Source: Chloroflexota bacterium (GTDB lineage Bacteria; Chloroflexota; Anaerolineae; Anaerolineales; UBA11579). Taken from it: a stretch of DNA of 64,000 bases. Where the stretch lies: assembly GCA_018662365.1 (NCBI GenBank), contig JABJGH010000065.1, positions 1 through 64,000 of the forward strand. Reading direction: 5' to 3'. The position numbers and the translations under genes were made by a program. Shown piece after piece: positions 33,143 through 43,320 of this stretch (positions within the stretch are counted from its first letter, which is position 1; each line of letters opens with the position of its first letter). A model generated the notes under the pieces. It was not told where the DNA came from. It saw nothing but the letters and a program-made list of their open reading frames with translations, and did no database searches.

Positions 33143-34795
33143 ATGAGTATTGAAAGTGAAAAAAAGCGTTGGGAAAAGGAAACGCTTAAACCTTCAATTG
33201 ACCGCTTTCCAGAAAGAAAAAAGGAATTTAAAAATACATCTGGGATAGAAATCCCCCCAATCCATACCCCTAAAGAAAATGTTAATTATCCTGAATCTAT
33301 TGGATTCCCTGGTGAATATCCATTTACTCGAGGAATCCATCCAGGTATGTACCGGGGTCGCTTTTGGACCATGCGTCAATACGCAGGGTATGCCTCTGCG
33401 GAAGAATCTAATGAGCGCTACCGTTACCTCCTAGATCAGGGGCAAACCGGTTTATCCGTTGCTTTCGATCTCCCCACTCAAATTGGCTACGATGCAGATG
33501 CCCCGATCGCTTTAGGGGAAGTAGGCAAAGTCGGTGTTTCGATTTCCTCCCTTGAAGATATGGAAACCTTATTTAAGGGGATACCGCTAAATTCTGTCTC
33601 AACAAGTATGACGATCAATGCTCCGGCCGCGATTTTATTAGCTATGTATATTGCCGTCGGAAAACGACAAGGGGTTGATCCAACTCAATTGCGGGGCACG
33701 GTTCAGAACGATATATTAAAAGAATATATTGCTCGGGGTACTTATATCTTTCCTCCCCAACCTTCTATGCGGTTGATCACCGACCTTTTTCAATATTGTG
33801 AAGATAATATTCCTAAATGGAATACGATCAGCATTTCTGGCTATCATATTCGAGAAGCAGGATCAACGGCTGCCCAAGAGATCGCGTTCACTATAGCAAA
33901 TGGAATTGCCTATGTGCAAGCAGCAATCGATTCGGGTTTAGATGTGGATAAATTTGCTGAGCAGATCTCCTTCTTTTTTAATGCCCATAATAATTTTCTT
34001 GAAGAAGTGGCTAAATTTAGAGCTGCTAGACGGATTTGGGCAACTTTTATGAAAGACCGATTCAAGGCCAGCAACCCTCGGGCTTGGATGCTTCGATTTC
34101 ATACGCAAACTGCCGGTTCCACATTAACTGCGCAACAACCTGAAAATAATACGGTGCGGGTTGCATTGCAGGCCTTATCAGCTGTGATGGGCGGCACCCA
34201 ATCTTTGCACACCAACAGCAAAGATGAAGCCCTATGGCTGCCCACGGAAAAATCCGTAAAGCTAGCTCTTCGGACGCAGCAAATATTAGCCCATGAATCA
34301 GGGGTGGCAGACAGCGTGGACCCTCTAGCGGGTTCCTATTTAGTGGAGCAACTTACTGATGAGATCGAACGCATTGCACTAGAATATATAGAAAAAATAG
34401 ATCAGATGGGTGGTGCATTGGCCGCCATTAAAAATAATTATATGCAGAACGAGATCCATAATTCTGCCTATACACATCAGCAAGCCCTAGAAAAAGGTGA
34501 AGAAATTGTTGTGGGTGTCAATGCCTTCCAAGTTGAGGAAGAAATTGACCTTGAACGATTAGAGGTAGATCCATCAATCGAGGTCAATGCCCATAAGAGA
34601 TTGCAGAAATTACGAGAAAACCGAGACAGCCAAAAAACGAGTGAACTCCTAACTCAATTGGAAAAAGCGGCCCAGCAAACAGACAATCTTCTCCCACTTT
34701 TCATTGAGATGGTTGAGAATGATATTACACTTGGAGAGATCAATAACATTCTCCGAGAAGTATGGGGAGAGTTTATCCCTGGCACTGCTCTTTAA
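33143..34795 (+). CDS. Methylmalonyl-CoA mutase, catalytic (large) subunit without B12 domain
   Basis: A 550-aa acyl-CoA mutase TIM barrel. [13 protein letters not shown] keeps the Tyr typical of methylmalonyl-CoA mutases (isobutyryl-CoA mutases have Phe). Further landmarks are [44 protein letters not shown] and [10 protein letters not shown]. The protein ends at 550 aa, before the C-terminal cobalamin-binding domain, so a separate small subunit with the DxHxxG motif must be encoded elsewhere. GGAGAAAAA precedes the ATG. The epimerase gene follows 19 bp later. It isomerises (R)-methylmalonyl-CoA and succinyl-CoA. Confidence 0.93.
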   Translation: MSIESEKKRWEKETLKPSIDRFPERKKEFKNTSGIEIPPIHTPKENVNYPESIGFPGEYPFTRGIHPGMYRGRFWTMRQYAGYASAEESNERYRYLLDQGQTGLSVAFDLPTQIGYDADAPIALGEVGKVGVSISSLEDMETLFKGIPLNSVSTSMTINAPAAILLAMYIAVGKRQGVDPTQLRGTVQNDILKEYIARGTYIFPPQPSMRLITDLFQYCEDNIPKWNTISISGYHIREAGSTAAQEIAFTIANGIAYVQAAIDSGLDVDKFAEQISFFFNAHNNFLEEVAKFRAARRIWATFMKDRFKASNPRAWMLRFHTQTAGSTLTAQQPENNTVRVALQALSAVMGGTQSLHTNSKDEALWLPTEKSVKLALRTQQILAHESGVADSVDPLAGSYLVEQLTDEIERIALEYIEKIDQMGGALAAIKNNYMQNEIHNSAYTHQQALEKGEEIVVGVNAFQVEEEIDLERLEVDPSIEVNAHKRLQKLRENRDSQKTSELLTQLEKAAQQTDNLLPLFIEMVENDITLGEINNILREVWGEFIPGTAL

Positions 34796-34814
34796 AAACT
34801 ATTAGGAGATAATT

Positions 34815-35231
34815 ATGCTTAGTCCCACAAAAATCAATCATATCGCCTTAGGTGTCACGGACATGGAGGAAGCACTCCATTTTTGGCAGGAAGCGTTGGG
34901 TCTTCAGCTTGATCGCGTAGAGGATGTGCCGGTTGAAAAAGCCAGAGTCGCCTTTTTCCATGTTGGAGAAAGTGAAATAGAATTAGTTCAACCTACATCA
35001 AATGATACTGGATTGGCTAATTATCTAGAAAAAAAAGGGCCGGGAATTCACCACCTATGTTTGGAAGTAGATGATATCAAAGCGATGATCGATCAACTCA
35101 TTTCAAAAGGGGTGGAAATGATTAATGACAGTGCTCGGACTCGAGATGATGGTAAGAAATATGCATTTATTCACCCAAAAAGCACCCATGGTGTATTGGT
35201 AGAGTTGTACGAATTACCTAATATAGAATAA
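34815..35231 (+). CDS. mce: Methylmalonyl-CoA epimerase
   Basis: A 138-aa VOC-fold protein (two beta-alpha-beta-beta-beta modules). Metal-binding residues are in INHIALGV (His), GIHHLCLEVDD (His) and VLVELYE (Glu). It interconverts (S)- and (R)-methylmalonyl-CoA, supplying the mutase encoded immediately upstream. AGGAG precedes the ATG. Together the two enzymes form the propionyl-CoA to succinyl-CoA limb. Confidence 0.95.
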   Translation: MLSPTKINHIALGVTDMEEALHFWQEALGLQLDRVEDVPVEKARVAFFHVGESEIELVQPTSNDTGLANYLEKKGPGIHHLCLEVDDIKAMIDQLISKGVEMINDSARTRDDGKKYAFIHPKSTHGVLVELYELPNIE

Positions 35232-35240
35232 AAATAATTC

Positions 35241-35732
35241 CTAATCCCCCATTATCCCATCAGACATCATTTCCCCGGACATCATACCGTCTGGCCCCAT
35301 AAATGTTCGCACATAATTGATCACATCCCAACGTTGCTTTTCTGATAAGCGTCCTTTAAAAGCGACCATGGCAGTTCGAAATTCCTCCCCACCCTCAGAA
35401 ATTCTCCAAAATAAGTAATCATCTGCCATCATATGGCTTGTATGGGCGATCTGTGGGGGCCGTGGATAAAAGTCCTTTGCGTTTTCTCCATCCCCCATTC
35501 CAAACTCACCATGGCAAAAAATGCAATACTCTAAAAAGGTGCTTTCCCCACTCATCAATGAATATTGGTCTGGTTCGATAGGATTTTTCAACCCGGTATA
35601 CTCCCCAGGCACAGGCGCATTTTGGCGTAATTCTTTCCCGGTGGTTATTTCATAATAATAGCTTACGGGGTTTACCCCACAAGCGGTTAAAAATATCGAG
35701 AAGATGAATAATCGAATAGTATTTTTCATCAT
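35241..35732 (-). CDS. Monoheme cytochrome c lipoprotein
   Basis: A 163-aa exported protein: lipobox FLTAC (Cys18), heme motif CIFCH (70-74) followed by GEFGMGDG, and a late helix RWDVINYVRTF as in class I cytochromes. Its heme domain resembles the two in the lipoprotein of the ccm operon. Met residues in SHMM or TAMVAF could be the distal ligand. The Met/Gly-rich tail (GMMSGEMMSDGIMGD) is unusual. It is probably an electron carrier on the outer face of the membrane. AAGGAA precedes ATGATG. Confidence 0.9.
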   Translation of the reverse strand: MMKNTIRLFIFSIFLTACGVNPVSYYYEITTGKELRQNAPVPGEYTGLKNPIEPDQYSLMSGESTFLEYCIFCHGEFGMGDGENAKDFYPRPPQIAHTSHMMADDYLFWRISEGGEEFRTAMVAFKGRLSEKQRWDVINYVRTFMGPDGMMSGEMMSDGIMGD

Positions 35733-35764
35733 TTCCTTATTATTCTTCAGAGAATACGCTAATT

Positions 35765-36655
35765 TTACTCCATAGAAGTTCGTTTTGTGGGTTTTCTATT
35801 GACGATCATAATACTGGCAATTACAAGAAAACAGCCCAAAGCCAAGTTCCAATGTAAAGGCTCACCCAAAAAACTTACCCCAAGAATTACCCCAATCACG
35901 GGAAAGGTAAAGGTCACCATTGTTGCCCTGGAAGGCCCAACGCTGTGTATCAGGTAATAATACAACAAATAGGCCACACATGATCCCACTAACCCCAACC
36001 AAAGTACTGCCACCCAAGTCATAGGTAAAGTAGGCATTTCGAAATTTCCGCCAATCAGGGGGGCAGATATTACCAGGAACAAATCCGCAGCCATTAAGGG
36101 CAATATTGCCTGGACGATTGTATCAATCCCTTTCGTGTTTTTTCTAATGTAAACTGAGCTAATTGCATAAAATATCGCCGCTAATAACACCGCCCCCTGT
36201 CCGAGTAAATTATTCTGTATTCCCGATTGAATATCCTTGTAAACCAAAACCACAACACCCGAGAAACCAACCAATACCCCAATCATCTTCATCCAATTCA
36301 GGCGGTCATCGGTCAGGTAAAAATGGGCTAATATCACTGAAAATAAAGGAACACTGCCGTTTAATACCGAAGCTAAACCAGAATCGATATATTGTTCCCC
36401 CCAAGTGATCAACATGAATGGCACCGCGACATTGATCACACCAATGACAGCTAAAGCCAACCACTGCTTATTCTGCTTGGGCCATTTTGGTTTTCGAACG
36501 GCAATGACCACCAACAAACCAATGATTCCAAATAGTATTCTTAAAACCACTAAAGAAAATGGTGAAATTTCCTCCACGGCAATCTTGATCCACAAAAAAG
36601 ATGTGCCCCAGGCCAAACTGAGGCCGATAAATGCTAACCAGTCCTTACCCTTCAT
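35765..36655 (-). CDS. EamA (DMT) family transporter
   Basis: About 296 aa with ten predicted helices as two five-helix EamA repeats (LAFIGLSLAWGTSFLWIKIAV and AVLLAAIFYAISSVYIRK start each half). GAAGG 5 nt before the ATG at 36655 favours that start over 36670. Substrates of the family are metabolites and amino acids; none can be assigned here. The upstream extension of the frame (to 36865) has no hydrophobic or conserved character and is excluded. Confidence 0.9.
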   Translation of the reverse strand: MKGKDWLAFIGLSLAWGTSFLWIKIAVEEISPFSLVVLRILFGIIGLLVVIAVRKPKWPKQNKQWLALAVIGVINVAVPFMLITWGEQYIDSGLASVLNGSVPLFSVILAHFYLTDDRLNWMKMIGVLVGFSGVVVLVYKDIQSGIQNNLLGQGAVLLAAIFYAISSVYIRKNTKGIDTIVQAILPLMAADLFLVISAPLIGGNFEMPTLPMTWVAVLWLGLVGSCVAYLLYYYLIHSVGPSRATMVTFTFPVIGVILGVSFLGEPLHWNLALGCFLVIASIMIVNRKPTKRTSME

Positions 36656-36791
36656 TATTACCTTCTTCATTATTCTAAATTCTAAGTATATTAATTTAAA
36701 CAATAGATTGATTTTACCTCTCAAACAATAACTATAACAACTAAAGGAGGGATATTGTGAAACCCCAAAATAACAATTGATACAATACCCC

Positions 36792-37340
36792 ATGTCTGAT
36801 AAACGACTTGACCCAAGATTATTCGAAACTAAAAAAGCGGAACGGTGTAATTTTCCCGAATGCAAGGCCGCCTGCTGTGTTTATGGCACATGGGTTGACA
36901 AAGTTCATGTAGAAGATATCTTGGAAAATGCAGAAATAATATTGCCCTATATGCCTGTAGATAATCGTCAGGCAGAACTTTGGTTTAACCATAAAGAAGA
37001 GAATGACCCCCATGCCTTAAGCGGGAAGGTGATACCTACAACAGTGGTCCCAGACCCGGACCATTATGGTGGTTCTGCATGTATTTTCTTAAGGGGAGAT
37101 TATAAATGTGCTTTGCAGGTGGCTGGTGAGGAAAATAATCTTCACCCTTGGCGATTTAAACCCTTTTATTGTATATTGCACCCTTTGGAAATGGACGATC
37201 AAAATCGGATCACTCTTGATAAAATACATTTATTGGTCGCAGAAGAAGCCAGCTGTCTTCGAATGGCGGAAAAAGACATTCCCCTGCAAGATACATTTGC
37301 AGAGGAATTGGAATACTTCTTGAAAAAGAAAGAGAAATAA
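36792..37340 (+). CDS. Cysteine-cluster (YkgJ/DUF3109-like) protein
   Basis: A 182-aa soluble protein with a Cys-rich metal-binding pattern: RCNFPECKAACC near the N terminus, then CIFL, YKCALQ, PFYCILHP and SCLR. This layout resembles zinc/iron-chelating YkgJ and DUF3109 proteins, whose biochemical role is unknown. A TACAAT lies 5 nt before ATG 36792, with no Shine-Dalgarno; a strong AAAGGAGGG further upstream belongs instead to a 7-codon frame at 36757-36780. Confidence 0.75.
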   Translation: MSDKRLDPRLFETKKAERCNFPECKAACCVYGTWVDKVHVEDILENAEIILPYMPVDNRQAELWFNHKEENDPHALSGKVIPTTVVPDPDHYGGSACIFLRGDYKCALQVAGEENNLHPWRFKPFYCILHPLEMDDQNRITLDKIHLLVAEEASCLRMAEKDIPLQDTFAEELEYFLKKKEK

Positions 37341-37363
37341 ATCTTCTTTTTATTAAAAATAAT

Positions 37364-38596
37364 TTATTCGTATCTCAAAGCCTCAACTGGTTCTAAGCTT
37401 GCTGCTCTGTTTGCCGGGTAAAGACCAAAAAAGAGTCCTACCGCCGCCGAGAAAAGGGTTGCCAGGAGAACAGCATCCAAACCGATCTGAGGGTTGAGTG
37501 CGGTGTCACTTGCTTCAGCAATTAAGCGCACAACTTCACCGATTCCCCACCCTAAAGCGATGCCGATTAATCCACCTACTAAACTAAGCAAGGAGGATTC
37601 AGTAAGGAATTGAATCAAGATATCCCTTTTTCGAGCACCCATCGCTTTTCTAAGACCAATTTCTCGGGTTCGTTCGATCACCGATACCAACATGATGTTC
37701 ATGATCCCAATTCCACCAACCAATAAAGAGATTCCTGCGATGCCACCCAGGAAAATAGTTAATACTCCAGTGATTGCAGATGCGGTTTCCAAAAAATCTT
37801 GTTGGTTCATTACTGTGAAATCATCGGCCGCAATTTCAGTGCGATGGCGACTGCGAAGAATTTGCGAAATTTCTTCTTGGGCAGATAAAACACTTTCTGC
37901 GCTGGTCGCCGAGACCATGATCATATCCACTCTGTCACTTGAGGCCCTTTTTAACAACCTGGATTGAGCTGTTGTCATGGGAACAATTGCGACATTATCT
38001 TCACTACCAAAGGAACCCCCACCTTTTTCTTCCATTACACCAATCACCCGGAACGGCTGTCCTTCGATCCGGATCGTTTCGCCGATTACTCCTGCTTTTC
38101 GCCCAAAAAGTGTTTCAGCTACTTCAACGCCAAGCACCACCACCGAAGACCGTCCGAGCATATGGCCTTGGTTGATGAACTCCCCTTCTGTTACTGTCCA
38201 ATTTCGGACAATGGAATAATCTGGAGTTACACCGGTAAGTTGCGTATTCGCTGTTACACCGCTTAAGGACACTTCCCCATTTCCTTGAATGACCGGGGCG
38301 ACGCTAAAAACAGAGGGCGCAGAAAATGGATCATCTATTGCCTCCGCGTCCGCCAAGGTCAAAGGTTGAGGGTTAGATATTTCTACATTATCATCCCCAC
38401 CAGTAAATACAAATAGCAAATTTGTACCAATCCCTTCGATTGAACCGGTGATCTCAGCTTCAGCACCTGCACCAATTGCCAACATCGCAATTACAGCAGC
38501 GACGCCGATTACAATTCCTAAAATTGTTAAACTTGAACGCAATTTGTTTGCTGCCAAACTTTCCATCGCTTCAAGTATTGGTTGCCAAAATTTCAT
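37364..38596 (-). CDS. MacB-type ABC transporter permease (FtsX domain)
   Basis: A 410-aa protein: first helix SLTILGIVIGVAAVIAMLAIG, a large extracytoplasmic domain (60-280) and three C-terminal helices with IGLRKAMGARKRDILIQFL, as in MacB/LolE permeases. In MacB the ATPase is fused N-terminally; here it is a separate gene overlapping by 4 nt. With the adaptor at 39286-40719 it forms a tripartite-type export unit. In a monoderm-like organism no TolC partner is expected. Confidence 0.92.
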   Translation of the reverse strand: MKFWQPILEAMESLAANKLRSSLTILGIVIGVAAVIAMLAIGAGAEAEITGSIEGIGTNLLFVFTGGDDNVEISNPQPLTLADAEAIDDPFSAPSVFSVAPVIQGNGEVSLSGVTANTQLTGVTPDYSIVRNWTVTEGEFINQGHMLGRSSVVVLGVEVAETLFGRKAGVIGETIRIEGQPFRVIGVMEEKGGGSFGSEDNVAIVPMTTAQSRLLKRASSDRVDMIMVSATSAESVLSAQEEISQILRSRHRTEIAADDFTVMNQQDFLETASAITGVLTIFLGGIAGISLLVGGIGIMNIMLVSVIERTREIGLRKAMGARKRDILIQFLTESSLLSLVGGLIGIALGWGIGEVVRLIAEASDTALNPQIGLDAVLLATLFSAAVGLFFGLYPANRAASLEPVEALRYE

Positions 38597-39282
38597 TTTT
38601 TATCCTCCACAACCACACCATCTCGAATCATCACAATTCGATCAGTATGCGCAGCCACTTCTGGATCGTGGGTAACAATGATCAAGGTTGTACCTTTGTC
38701 CTGATTCAATTTAAGTAAAACCTCCATGATCTCATCCCCTGATTTTGTATCCAGGTTTCCAGTTGGTTCATCAGCCATGATAATTGATGGGTCATTGATC
38801 AACGACCGAGCAATTGCGACTCTCTGCTGTTGTCCACCAGAAAGCTCATTTGGGCGATGTTTGATCCGATCACCTAGACCAACCGATTCGAGAGCATTTT
38901 CAGCCATTTCCCGGCGTTGTTTAGGAGTAATCCCCCCCTTGTATCGGAGGGGGAGTTCCACATTTGCAAGTGCTGTAGCGCGGGGAAGCAAGTTGAAACT
39001 TTGAAAAACAAAACCCACTTTCCTGTTTCGAATATCCGCAAGTTGATCGTCAGTGAGGTTTGCAACCTCTTCTCCATCTAAATAATATTCTCCGGAGGTT
39101 GGACGATCCAAACAACCCAGAGTATTCATCAATGTAGATTTTCCGGACCCAGAAGGTCCCATAATTGAGATCACTTCGCCACGGGCTATCTCGATATTTA
39201 GTCCACGCAAAGCGTGCACTTCCATATCACCCATAACGTAGATCTTCCTTAGATCTTTCGCTTCTACAACAAGATCAGTCAT
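38593..39282 (-). CDS. MacB-type ABC transporter ATPase
   Basis: A 229-aa LolD/MacB ATPase: Walker [11 protein letters not shown]-loop [10 protein letters not shown], signature LSGGQQQR, Walker [13 protein letters not shown], switch His VTHDP. The start lies 3 bp after the adaptor stop, and the stop overlaps the permease start by 4 nt, so the three are one translationally coupled operon. The substrate (peptide, macrolide or lipid) is not determinable. Confidence 0.94.
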   Translation of the reverse strand: MTDLVVEAKDLRKIYVMGDMEVHALRGLNIEIARGEVISIMGPSGSGKSTLMNTLGCLDRPTSGEYYLDGEEVANLTDDQLADIRNRKVGFVFQSFNLLPRATALANVELPLRYKGGITPKQRREMAENALESVGLGDRIKHRPNELSGGQQQRVAIARSLINDPSIIMADEPTGNLDTKSGDEIMEVLLKLNQDKGTTLIIVTHDPEVAAHTDRIVMIRDGVVVEDKK

Positions 39283-39285
39283 GAT

Positions 39286-40719
39286 TTAAAATCCCCCGCC
39301 TGGACCGCCAAAGGGCCCACCGTTTGAGGCACCATCAAAGAAATTAGTAGGAGGATTTAAGACTACCGTATCACCTTCACTTAACTCGCCATCCAGTACT
39401 TGGCTGTACATATCAGAAGAAACACCTAATTCAACCTTTACTGTTTTGATCCCACCCTGTTCATCTTCGTCCAAAATGTAAACCACTCGACTTCCATCTT
39501 CAACTCTTACAGCCCGATTTAGGACCAACAATACATTTTCTAATTGACTTACAACGATATTCACGCCTGATGTCATACCTGGTTTAACCTGGTCATCTTT
39601 ATCAATTAATTCGATTGTCACCTTGAAGGTCACTAAGCCCTGATTGGAATTGCCCACCTTGGATACTTCTAATACATTCCCTTTATACTCTGTTGCTAAA
39701 ATTGCATCAAAGGTCAAAACAACATCTTGATCTTCCTGAATTCGATTGATGTCAACCTCAGAAATTTCCACGTCTACTAATAGGTGGCTAAGATCGTCAA
39801 TTCTAAAAGCTGGAGTTCCGGCGCTAACCAGATCTCCAGATTTAATTTCAGAGCTAGTGATAGTACCTGTAAATGGTGCCTCAATAAAAGCCATATCAAG
39901 TGTGGATTGAGCCGCGTCTACTCTTGCTTGCGCACCAACACGATCACCTTCTGTTGGCCCAGCGAGCAAAACATCATAATCTAATTTTGCATCTTCTAGT
40001 TGGGCTTCATATAATGCGACATCAGCCTTTGCTTTATCCACATCGACTCGCATAGACCCCCCAATCAGGCTGTTATAACGATATAAGGCATTATTGTATG
40101 AAGTCTTTGCCTCCGCAAGATTTCCTTGCATAGTTGCTACTAATACAACATTTCCAGCATCTTCCCATTTGTCCCAGTCGGACTGTGCTCGATCAAGTCT
40201 ATCTTCGGCAAGAACCAATGTAGATTCTGCCTGGTCAATATCCTTTTGGGTAGGTGGGGCTTGAACATTATATAAGTGTTGGGTTGCATCCAATACAGAT
40301 TTTTCCAAGCCTGCAACCGTTTCTATGGCTTGAGCTAATGCCAAGGCATCAAACCCCTCACCCAAATTTTCCAAAGCCTTTTCCGCATTGATTAGATCAG
40401 ATTGGGCCAATATGACATTTTGGGGGAGAGATGTTTTCAGTAATTCTGCCAATAGATCTCCCTGATTGGCAGTTTGACCAATGGAGCTAAAAATCTCTCC
40501 GACAATCCCCGAAGTCTTCCAGGTCAGTACAGCTGATTGGTTTGAACGAACTGTACCTGTAGCTCCAACAGTTGCTACTAAAGAACCCTTTTCAGCTTCT
40601 ACAGTCTGCAGTTCATCTAATAATGCCTGTGAACTCTGGTTACTTTGGTAATTTAGGAATCCCCATATACTAGCTACCACGACCAACACAACAACAATGA
40701 TAATTATCGTTTTTTTCAT
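39286..40719 (-). CDS. MacA/HlyD-type efflux periplasmic adaptor
   Basis: A 477-aa protein with an N-terminal anchor helix (TIIIIVVVLVVVASIWGFL), a lipoyl/barrel-sandwich half (VATVGATGTVRSNQSAVLTW), a long coiled-coil hairpin (about 120-260, rich in Ala/Glu/Asp), the return barrel (ARVDAAQSTLDMAFIEAPFTGTI split by the hairpin), a beta-barrel domain and a Gly-rich C-terminal tail (GGPFGGPGGGF). It pairs with the downstream ABC ATPase and permease. Confidence 0.92.
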   Translation of the reverse strand: MKKTIIIIVVVLVVVASIWGFLNYQSNQSSQALLDELQTVEAEKGSLVATVGATGTVRSNQSAVLTWKTSGIVGEIFSSIGQTANQGDLLAELLKTSLPQNVILAQSDLINAEKALENLGEGFDALALAQAIETVAGLEKSVLDATQHLYNVQAPPTQKDIDQAESTLVLAEDRLDRAQSDWDKWEDAGNVVLVATMQGNLAEAKTSYNNALYRYNSLIGGSMRVDVDKAKADVALYEAQLEDAKLDYDVLLAGPTEGDRVGAQARVDAAQSTLDMAFIEAPFTGTITSSEIKSGDLVSAGTPAFRIDDLSHLLVDVEISEVDINRIQEDQDVVLTFDAILATEYKGNVLEVSKVGNSNQGLVTFKVTIELIDKDDQVKPGMTSGVNIVVSQLENVLLVLNRAVRVEDGSRVVYILDEDEQGGIKTVKVELGVSSDMYSQVLDGELSEGDTVVLNPPTNFFDGASNGGPFGGPGGGF

Positions 40720-41053
40720 AATCCTTTCAATCTCCTATACCTCTGGCATTGAGCCAATTAATTTCATGTAAATCTATTTCATATCAATCCATTTATTAAA
40801 CGTTTTTAGAGTTGATTTTATTCGGTTTAATTTCCTATATTTGCCAATTTCCTCCCACTATTATTTACAAATTTAAGGAGAATAGCAATAATTCCTGAGA
40901 GTTTATTTTTAAATAATCACCAAGAAATTATAGTCCACAACTATATTGGATTCATTAGAACCATGTTAATAACGATATTTCAAATGAATATTAATAAATG
41001 ATTTTTGGGCTAATAATAGCTATTTCCCCCCTAAAAAAGGTAATCAATAATTA
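40720..41053. other. Non-coding AT-rich stretch
   Basis: A 334-bp stretch between the start of the adaptor gene and the end of murJ, both on the minus strand. It should contain the promoter of the macAB-like operon, but no -35/-10 pair stands out among many AT-rich matches. I see no RNA gene or repeat in it. Confidence 0.4.
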
Positions 41054-42658
41054 CTATTTTTGCAATATTCCTTTTATTTTACCTCTCGCGAATATCATGA
41101 GAGAATTAATTTCGGGAACTTTCAGGAATGTTAAACTTACCCCATAAACGAGTCCCCCCACTAAAATCCCCGCTAAACCGATTACCCATACAGAAAGTTT
41201 GATGGAAAAATTCATCCATAATAAAATTGCAGCAGACATAGCCAAGGTAGCCAAGACCGATTTTGAAGTACCTTTTAATATGTGCTTTCCATTTATTCCT
41301 TTTAGTCGATTTCGCATGAGGTATAAAAGAATAAGCATTTCAAGGGTGGTCGAGAAAGAATTTGCCAGAGCTAAACCACCTAATGGCATCCAACCCATAT
41401 TATTAAAAACTCCAGGCAAAATTAGGCTTAAGATCACATTTAAACTCATTGCACCCACCCCAATTGCAACGGGGGTTTTGGTGTCATGTAAGGCATAAAA
41501 TGCCCGAGACAATATTTCTACAAGGGAATGGCCAATTAAACCCACCGTAAACCACAGAAGTGCCCAGGCCACCAATTGTGTATCCTCTGGGGTGAATTCT
41601 TTCCGCTCGTAAAACATAGCTACAATCGGTACTCTTAGGAGGATCAGCCCCATCATTGCAGGGATTGAAAGAAATAAAATACTACGTAAAGTGGCCGCCA
41701 GAGAAGAACGCATCTCTTCTGGTTTCCCTCGCGCAATTTGGGCCGCAAAAGTGGGTAAGGCTGCTATTGATATCCCTTGGGCAATGACCACTTGGGGCAT
41801 GGTCATTATTCGCCAAGCGAAATCAATCCCAGAAATGCTCCCCTGGGGCAACCGAGACCCCACCATCACATTGACTAAAAAATTTATCTGAATAACTGCC
41901 ACGCCCAACAGTCGGGGTGCCATTAAACGACCCACTTCTCGAACCGCGGGCAAATTAAGACCTAAGGAAAAACTAAATTTTCGTTTTGGTAGACGTAGAA
42001 CTCCCGGCAACTGAACGAGTAGATGCAGCAAAGCACCAAATACATATCCCCATGCCAAACCATGGATACCCATTGAAGGAGTAAGCACCAGCAATCCAAA
42101 GATCATGCCCAACCAAAGCAGTGTGGGGGCCAAGGCTGGCAAAAGGAAACTTTGATAGGTATTGAGCACTCCCATGATCAATCCGCTCACCCCAAAAATG
42201 ATTGGTGCAAGCAGCATGATCCTTAATAATTCAACGGTTAAGATTTGCTGCTCAGGAGTAAATCCTTCCACATAGAGATTTACAATTGGTTCCGCAAATA
42301 TCCAAGCCAGCCCACATACGACGGTTAAGACCAAGATCACTAAGTTGATAATCGCAGAGGTTAATTGCCACCCCCCCTCCCGGTCATCATTTTCCATGAA
42401 CTCAGTTAAAGTGGGGATGAAGGCAGATGCCAGGGCACCCCCAGCTACCAGGGTAAATAATATATCCGGAAGCTTGTTTGCAGAAGTGAAAGCATCTAAG
42501 ATCTCCCCCGCCCCAAAAACCTGCCCGGTAAGGATTGTACGCACCAGACTGGTTATATTGCTCAATATAAAACCAAACATCACCACCCCGGCCGCCTTGG
42601 CAATCTGCCGGTTAGCGCTTGGTTTTTCTACGAGAGTTTCTTCCGTATTCATCTCCAT
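41054..42658 (-). CDS. murJ: Lipid II flippase MurJ (MviN family)
   Basis: A 534-aa protein with about 14 helices of the MOP superfamily. Typical segments: FGAGEILDAFTSANKLPDIL, GGALASAFIPTLTEF, and GVLNTYQSFLLPALAPTL. It flips the lipid-linked peptidoglycan precursor. TATAAT lies 8 nt before the ATG (42667-42672), suggesting a leaderless mRNA. No other mur genes are adjacent. Confidence 0.95.
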   Translation of the reverse strand: MEMNTEETLVEKPSANRQIAKAAGVVMFGFILSNITSLVRTILTGQVFGAGEILDAFTSANKLPDILFTLVAGGALASAFIPTLTEFMENDDREGGWQLTSAIINLVILVLTVVCGLAWIFAEPIVNLYVEGFTPEQQILTVELLRIMLLAPIIFGVSGLIMGVLNTYQSFLLPALAPTLLWLGMIFGLLVLTPSMGIHGLAWGYVFGALLHLLVQLPGVLRLPKRKFSFSLGLNLPAVREVGRLMAPRLLGVAVIQINFLVNVMVGSRLPQGSISGIDFAWRIMTMPQVVIAQGISIAALPTFAAQIARGKPEEMRSSLAATLRSILFLSIPAMMGLILLRVPIVAMFYERKEFTPEDTQLVAWALLWFTVGLIGHSLVEILSRAFYALHDTKTPVAIGVGAMSLNVILSLILPGVFNNMGWMPLGGLALANSFSTTLEMLILLYLMRNRLKGINGKHILKGTSKSVLATLAMSAAILLWMNFSIKLSVWVIGLAGILVGGLVYGVSLTFLKVPEINSLMIFARGKIKGILQK

Positions 42659-42734
42659 ATGGTTAGATTATAAAGGAAAATAACTACCCAAAAGCCTGAT
42701 ATACTGAAAAATAAATTTCCATAGGAGAAACCAA

Positions 42735-43298
42735 ATGAAAAAACGATGTGATTGGGGAACAGGTGATCCTTTGTATGAAACCTATCATGACCAGGAGTGG
42801 GGAGTACCCGAACATGATGACCGAAAACTATTTGAAATGTTGATCTTGGAAGGAGCCCAAGCTGGACTCAGTTGGATCACGATTTTGAAAAAACGAGAAA
42901 ACTATAAAAAAGCATTTGATAATTTTGATCCTGCAAAAGTGTCAAAATATGATGAAGAAAAAATTCAGGAATTATTAGGAAATCCTGGAATCATTCGCAA
43001 TAAACTAAAAATTCGAGCTACAATTTCAAATGCCAAGGTTTATTTCGAAATTGTAGAAGAATTTGGCAGTCTCGATAAGTACCTTTGGTCCTTTGTGGAT
43101 CATAAACCGATCATCAATCATTTTAAAACGATGGCTGATATTCCTGCGCAAACACCATTGTCAGAAGAATTGAGCAAGGATCTCAAAAAACGTGGGTTCA
43201 AATTTGTGGGACCAACCATCTGCTATGCCTTTATGCAGGCAGTTGGCATGGTCAATGATCATCTGACGGATTGTTTTCGTTATGATAAAGTGACCTAG
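42735..43298 (+). CDS. tag: DNA-3-methyladenine glycosylase I
   Basis: A 187-aa Tag protein. The zinc-snap residues are visible: Cys in KRCDWG, His in YHDQEWG, and His/Cys in NDHLTDCFRY. The base-binding segment is EGAQAGLSWITILKKRENY. It excises 3-methyladenine from alkylated DNA. AGGAGA precedes the ATG. It diverges from murJ. Confidence 0.96.
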   Translation: MKKRCDWGTGDPLYETYHDQEWGVPEHDDRKLFEMLILEGAQAGLSWITILKKRENYKKAFDNFDPAKVSKYDEEKIQELLGNPGIIRNKLKIRATISNAKVYFEIVEEFGSLDKYLWSFVDHKPIINHFKTMADIPAQTPLSEELSKDLKKRGFKFVGPTICYAFMQAVGMVNDHLTDCFRYDKVT

Positions 43299-43320
43299 CT
43301 CCCCCCGAAAATCCGTAACC

